The notes beneath the pieces were generated by a model. It was not told where the DNA came from, searched no databases, and was given only the letters and a program-made list of their open reading frames with translations. The position numbers and the translations under genes are program-made. A stretch of DNA of 64,000 nt from the NCBI GenBank assembly GCA_029255685.2, contig CM055311.2, positions 57,247,048-57,311,047 on the forward strand, read 5' to 3'. This document shows positions 60,749-64,000 of this stretch, one piece after another (position 1 is the first letter of the stretch; each line of letters begins with the position of its first letter). The stretch is from Silene conica. Lineage: Eukaryota; Streptophyta; Magnoliopsida; Caryophyllales; Caryophyllaceae.

Positions 60749-60900
60749 TTATTTACTAATAAGTCATAACCACCAATATAAAATCAATCAAAACAATTAA
60801 TTCTCATGTATCTCGACATGGCCTACCATTACTAATTTTTTACGGAAAAGAAAAAAACTGCTAATGATGACGTGGGTTAATGATGATGTTTTAAATGTTC

Positions 60901-61053
60901 TTAAGATTATGAGGTTTCATTACTACTTTTATAATTTTAAAAACTAATGATGTGATCGTGCAGAAATACGACCTAAAAATATTTTTTATTGAGTGGGAGA
61001 TTTAACGGATAAGAGAATTGGTAGTGCACACTTTTATTAGACAAATGAAAGAT
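60901..61053. other. Flank beyond the array
   Basis: The array monomer stops abruptly after AAATGTTCTT, just before its palindrome, and low-copy AT-rich sequence begins. Nothing recognised. Confidence 0.4.
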
Positions 61054-61490
61054 TGTTGGAGTAGTGTCCTTATAATGCGTGTACATAATAAATCTCATAA
61101 AAGGAATATCATGGATATAATTTATTATTTCTCAGTTGATCAACGTAAATCGGTAATGCTCGGCTGACTGAAGTTTGAGATTACTATTTTAAAACGTTGA
61201 TGATTAATTGTTCTCTTTCGGTCACACGTAAAGGACGATACCCAAATTGTAGACTAATTATTTGTATGAGATACGATATATTATTATTAGTGTTTTGTAT
61301 GAGTTGACTTTATTAATTCAAGATATTTCATTTTTGATGACAAATTACGAACTTAGGACAAAGACATTTATTATTCAACTATTTGGTAATTGATTAATAT
61401 GTTATGTATGTATACTGTTAGACGGATGTAATTAGTTAATCTATCTCTATAAAAGGGATAGATTTTCTAGCCTTACCATTGGTTCCTGTT
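61054..61490 (+). mobile_element. Copia-type LTR fragment
   Basis: TGTTGGAGTAGTGTCCTTAT is a common Copia LTR start. The following TTTCGGTCACACGTAAAGGA and AATTGTAGACTAATTATTTG segments are of the same type. A good TATA box, TCTCTATAAAAGGGATAG, lies at about 61445-61462. No 3' LTR end, PBS or coding region follows, so this is a fragment or truncated solo LTR. Family assignment is from memory of similar LTRs; the right border is a guess. Confidence 0.5.
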
Positions 61491-62060
61491 TTTTAGGGAT
61501 TATGGCCCCACCACTTTCAACTCAGATTTAATTTCATCTTCCGTACTATCCCACTACATTCAACTCAGATTTAATTTCATCTTCCATACATATTCCATCT
61601 ATTCCATACAGAAATAAAATCTAACACACAATAATTACAAATTACAAACTGCACAATTAATGAGTCCAAAAAATAAATTACATTTTATTTCCCCACAAAA
61701 TAAAATACAAATTAAAATTTTAAAGATGATTAAATACTATATACAACGATACAATATATAGAAAAACCCTTATACTGAAAAAAAAAAAAAAAACCCTGCA
61801 CAAAAAAACGTCCGATATTATAAAAAAATCACATTATGTTAATACCATCATAAAATAAAAATAAAACAATAATACAATATCAGCTTAAAAAAAATTATAT
61901 TGCTATTTTGGGATCAGAAATTTGAAAATGATACAGTATCAGCCCAAAGAATATTATTTAAATTCAAAAAACTGAATATTTTACATTCAAATTTCAGATC
62001 CACAGAAATAGCATTAAGACTCGAAATCGAAAACAACCAAACCTCTGATCATAAGTTAAA
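61491..62060. other. AT-rich spacer with a short duplication
   Basis: TTCAACTCAGATTTAATTTC+ATCTTCC occurs twice, about 41 bp apart (near 61518 and 61559). The rest is A/T-rich sequence upstream of the RPA1-like gene, with no element end seen. Confidence 0.4.
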
Positions 62061-62064
62061 TTAC

Positions 62065-62071
62065 TATAAAT
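62065..62071 (+). promoter_or_regulatory. TATA-like box upstream of the RPA1-like gene
   Basis: TATAAAT, 63 bases before the ATG at 62128 but only 15 before the ATG at 62080. Plant transcription usually starts ~30 bases after the TATA, so the mRNA would begin after the first ATG, favouring 62128. Confidence 0.4.
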
Positions 62072-62127
62072 AAACTATTATGAATTCACATAAGTCGCAT
62101 GAAACTAAAACCCCAACAATACGAATA

Positions 62128-63270
62128 ATGGAAACAACCAGAGAGATCAGTATATCAAAGTTGACAAAGGGATCAACAGGAGTATTTGTGGAAACTAGAG
62201 TACTGCGGAAATGGAAGAACAAAGACTACGGAAAAAGAAATGCTCGAGAAAACTTTTCATTAGAACTACTATTAGTGGATAAAGAGGTACATACGAAATT
62301 TTACTTTATTGTTACTTTATTCATATTATCTAGATTATCTAGATATGTCTTTTGTTAAATTTTATTACTAACAAAATTATGCATTGTAGGGAGTGGTTAT
62401 TCAGGCAATCGTGGAAAAAGCTCTTATCAAAAGGTTTGATGACAAAATATTAGAGGGTAACACCTACAAAATCGACAATTTTCAAACATACCGAAATTAT
62501 GGTCACGACATTGCTACAACCCATAAATGTCGTATAAGGTTTGGATACACTACTAAGATCGATATCATTGAATCCACAATACCAAAATCTGCCTTCAAAT
62601 TCGTTTCGTTTCAAGATATATTTAACGACAACTTGCACGGAAGAAAGATTATAGGTAAATATTCTTATTCTTAATAATTAAATTCTTTAAACAATAACTT
62701 AGAAAATACTAATATTACCAACTTATAATTATTTTATTTTTCAACATCTTTATGTTTTTTCTGTAGATGTGATGGCCAAAGTGGTAAAATATGACATGGT
62801 TTCTAACCTCAACAATTTGGAGAGAACATATTTGACTTTACTAGATCTAAAGTAATAATTATATTCCAAACAAATATAAATTCATTTCATAATTTTTCAT
62901 AAAAATCCTAACAAACGTTAATTTTCACAGTGGAGATAGCATGCGTTTTTATCTTTGGGGACCCTATGTTGATGATGCAAAGAAAATTTCAGCAGAAATA
63001 AAATACAAGAAAGAAAAACCAATTGTGGTTTTGCAGTGTGTGATTAGGGCAATTTTAAACGATGAAATCACGCTATCAACAACCAACAACGCCACGAAGA
63101 TACTAATCAATCCTAATATTCCAGAAGTACACGAATGTTGGATAAGGTATTTATTATTTTACAAAAATGTATTAATTTTTTTAGAGAAAAGTATAAAGTA
63201 TATCATTAAACATAATATTTTTTAATTAACATGCAGAAATAACAATGGAAAAGACGTCATCAAAAAATGA
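62128..63270 (+). CDS. RPA1-like protein with two OB-folds, five exons
   Basis: Exons 62128-62286, 62390-62654, 62767-62851, 62931-63146 and 63237-63270 have GT-AG borders and compatible phases. They join to one 252-residue frame ending in TGA. The first exon (ISKLTKGSTGVFVETRVLRKW, then LELLLVDKE) and second (GVVIQAIVEKALIKRF, LEGNTYKIDNFQTYR) match DNA-binding domain A of plant RPA1/DUF223 proteins. Exons 3-4 (DVMAKVVKYDMV, LLDLNGDSMRFYLWGPYVDD, ATKILINPNIPEV) match domain B. The C-terminal zinc-ribbon fold of full RPA1 is absent and the protein ends NNNGKDVIKK, so this is a short form. Such short RPA1-like genes are abundant in plants and some ride on Helitrons. An alternative ATG at 62080 would add 16 residues. 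Splicing is inferred. Confidence 0.82.
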
Positions 63271-63690
63271 AGACAGTGCAACAACAAAAAAGCGTCACAT
63301 CAACAAATAAGTAACAAAAGCTGAAATCGGTCAAAAAAAAGAAACTTTTTTACATTCCCTAAGCCAGCTTAGTTAAACAGACATTAATGTTAAGTCAGCT
63401 AAGTCCAGTACTGTATCCGTGCAGCATCTAATATTCCAATTATTTAATGTATAAGATTCTAAACTCCTTTTTACATTCTCCAAGTCGATGTAGTTAAACA
63501 ACGATAATGTTTTTGAAAGTTATGTTTTTGAAAATTCTATTCATTTCACACTCCAAGATACAAATTCAATAATATTAAAACGTTCAGTAAAATACCCAAT
63601 ATTATGATAATTTTAAAATTTTACAATTAGTAAAATAATATCCCGATTTATTTATTATGCAACATTCAAAAGTAACGAATTTAGATTTTT
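63271..63690. other. AT-rich sequence downstream of the RPA1-like gene
   Basis: Probable 3' UTR and flank. A 25-bp segment at 63404-63428 is an inverted copy (two mismatches) of 63880-63904. No open frame or element was recognised. Confidence 0.4.
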
Positions 63691-63695
63691 AAAAA

Positions 63696-64000
63696 TACGA
63701 ATACGGCAAAGAATGATAATTAGATACAAATCTACGTTTAAAATTTGATACATTAATTAATTGCACAACAAAAACAACAATGTAAATTAAAAAATTACAG
63801 AAAAAACTACCCACTACAAAAAATACGAATACGACAAAAAATGATAATCAGATACGAATACGGCAAAGAATGATAATTAGATACTGCACGGATACGGTAC
63901 TGGATTGTGTACAGAGACCTAGAATGATTATCAAATACAAATCCACATTTAAAATTTGATACATTGATTAATTGCACAACAAAAATTTAAAAAATTACAG
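63696..64000. repeat. Degenerate repeats of TACGAATACGGCAAAGAATG type
   Basis: A 32-bp unit ending TGATAATTAGATAC lies at 63696-63727, 63824-63855 and 63853-63884 (the last two 29 bp apart). The following TTTAAAATTTGATACATT+GATTAATTGCACAAC segment also occurs twice (about 63738 and 63950). Continues past the window edge. Confidence 0.65.

Larger units (their letters stand above)
7307..60900. repeat. Tandem array of ~1.18-kb monomers, interrupted by many transposons
   Basis: A recurring landmark, a short palindrome with arms ATCCCGTGCAA/TTGCACGGGAT followed by TGCAGGTTCAAGT or GAAGGTTCTAGT, occurs near 7494, 8651, 10134, 11983, 13459, 15297, 16474, 17649, 21158, 40761, 45344 and 47090. After subtracting inserts the spacing is always about 1,157-1,184 bp. 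The next palindrome is predicted at about 60918, and the array stops at about 60900. Monomers are AT-rich with no coding frame. Array sequence lies at 7307-18276, 20604-21856, 40273-42364, 45196-47547, 56785-57339 and 60749-60900. The palindrome, short spacer and CTAGT resemble a Helitron 3' end, so the monomer may be Helitron-derived (inference). Confidence 0.9.

Overview
This window is repeat-dominated, AT-rich nuclear DNA from a flowering plant, probably a eudicot. The evidence is Ty3/gypsy, LINE, Helitron and MITE insertions with plant-type termini, tRNA-iMet primer sites, plant-style introns, and a spliced RPA1-like gene. It looks like heterochromatin: nearly everything is a satellite-like tandem array plus transposons nested up to four deep. 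Only two loci look like ordinary genes. I cannot name the species.

Layout. 1-4633: start of a gypsy element on the minus strand (gag, PBS, 5' LTR). Its LTR is split by a 2.9-kb solo LTR of a second family ('family D'). 4634-7306: low-copy sequence with small repeats and a possible minus-strand gene (about 6098-6905) with a telo-box/site II promoter. 7307-60900: a tandem array of about 13 monomers of ~1.18 kb, each with a Helitron-like 3' hairpin. Many insertions interrupt it: two Harbinger-type MITEs, two truncated LINEs each carrying a Mutator-type MITE, a solo LTR (18277-20603), a gypsy/Tekay element A (21857-40272) that holds a non-coding gypsy derivative B (30557-39222) in its 5' LTR, two hAT-type MITEs, a family D solo LTR (42365-45195), a complete gag-only family D element (47548-56784) and a Helitron (57340-60748). 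Most insertions have perfect target-site duplications (TSDs), so their order can be read. 60901-64000: low-copy flank with a Copia-like LTR fragment and a five-exon RPA1-like gene (62128-63270).

Elements that work together. A encodes gag, protease, RT, RNase H, integrase and a chromodomain-like tail, but is broken by in-frame stops and a frameshift. B has no coding capacity but shares A's leader, PBS, PPT context and LTR minisatellite, so it looks like a non-autonomous derivative that would need a partner's proteins. D encodes only Gag (four zinc knuckles) and would need pol in trans. Its two LTRs differ by two substitutions and one 38-bp repeat change that I could see, so it is very young.

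Most interesting signal. Family D LTRs (three independent insertions, four LTRs) contain two arrays of stem-loops. In one, each unit keeps a conserved loop but has its own complementary stem, so the stems covary. The same LTRs hold a small intron followed by a micro-exon whose differences are mostly synonymous or conservative. I know of no description of either.
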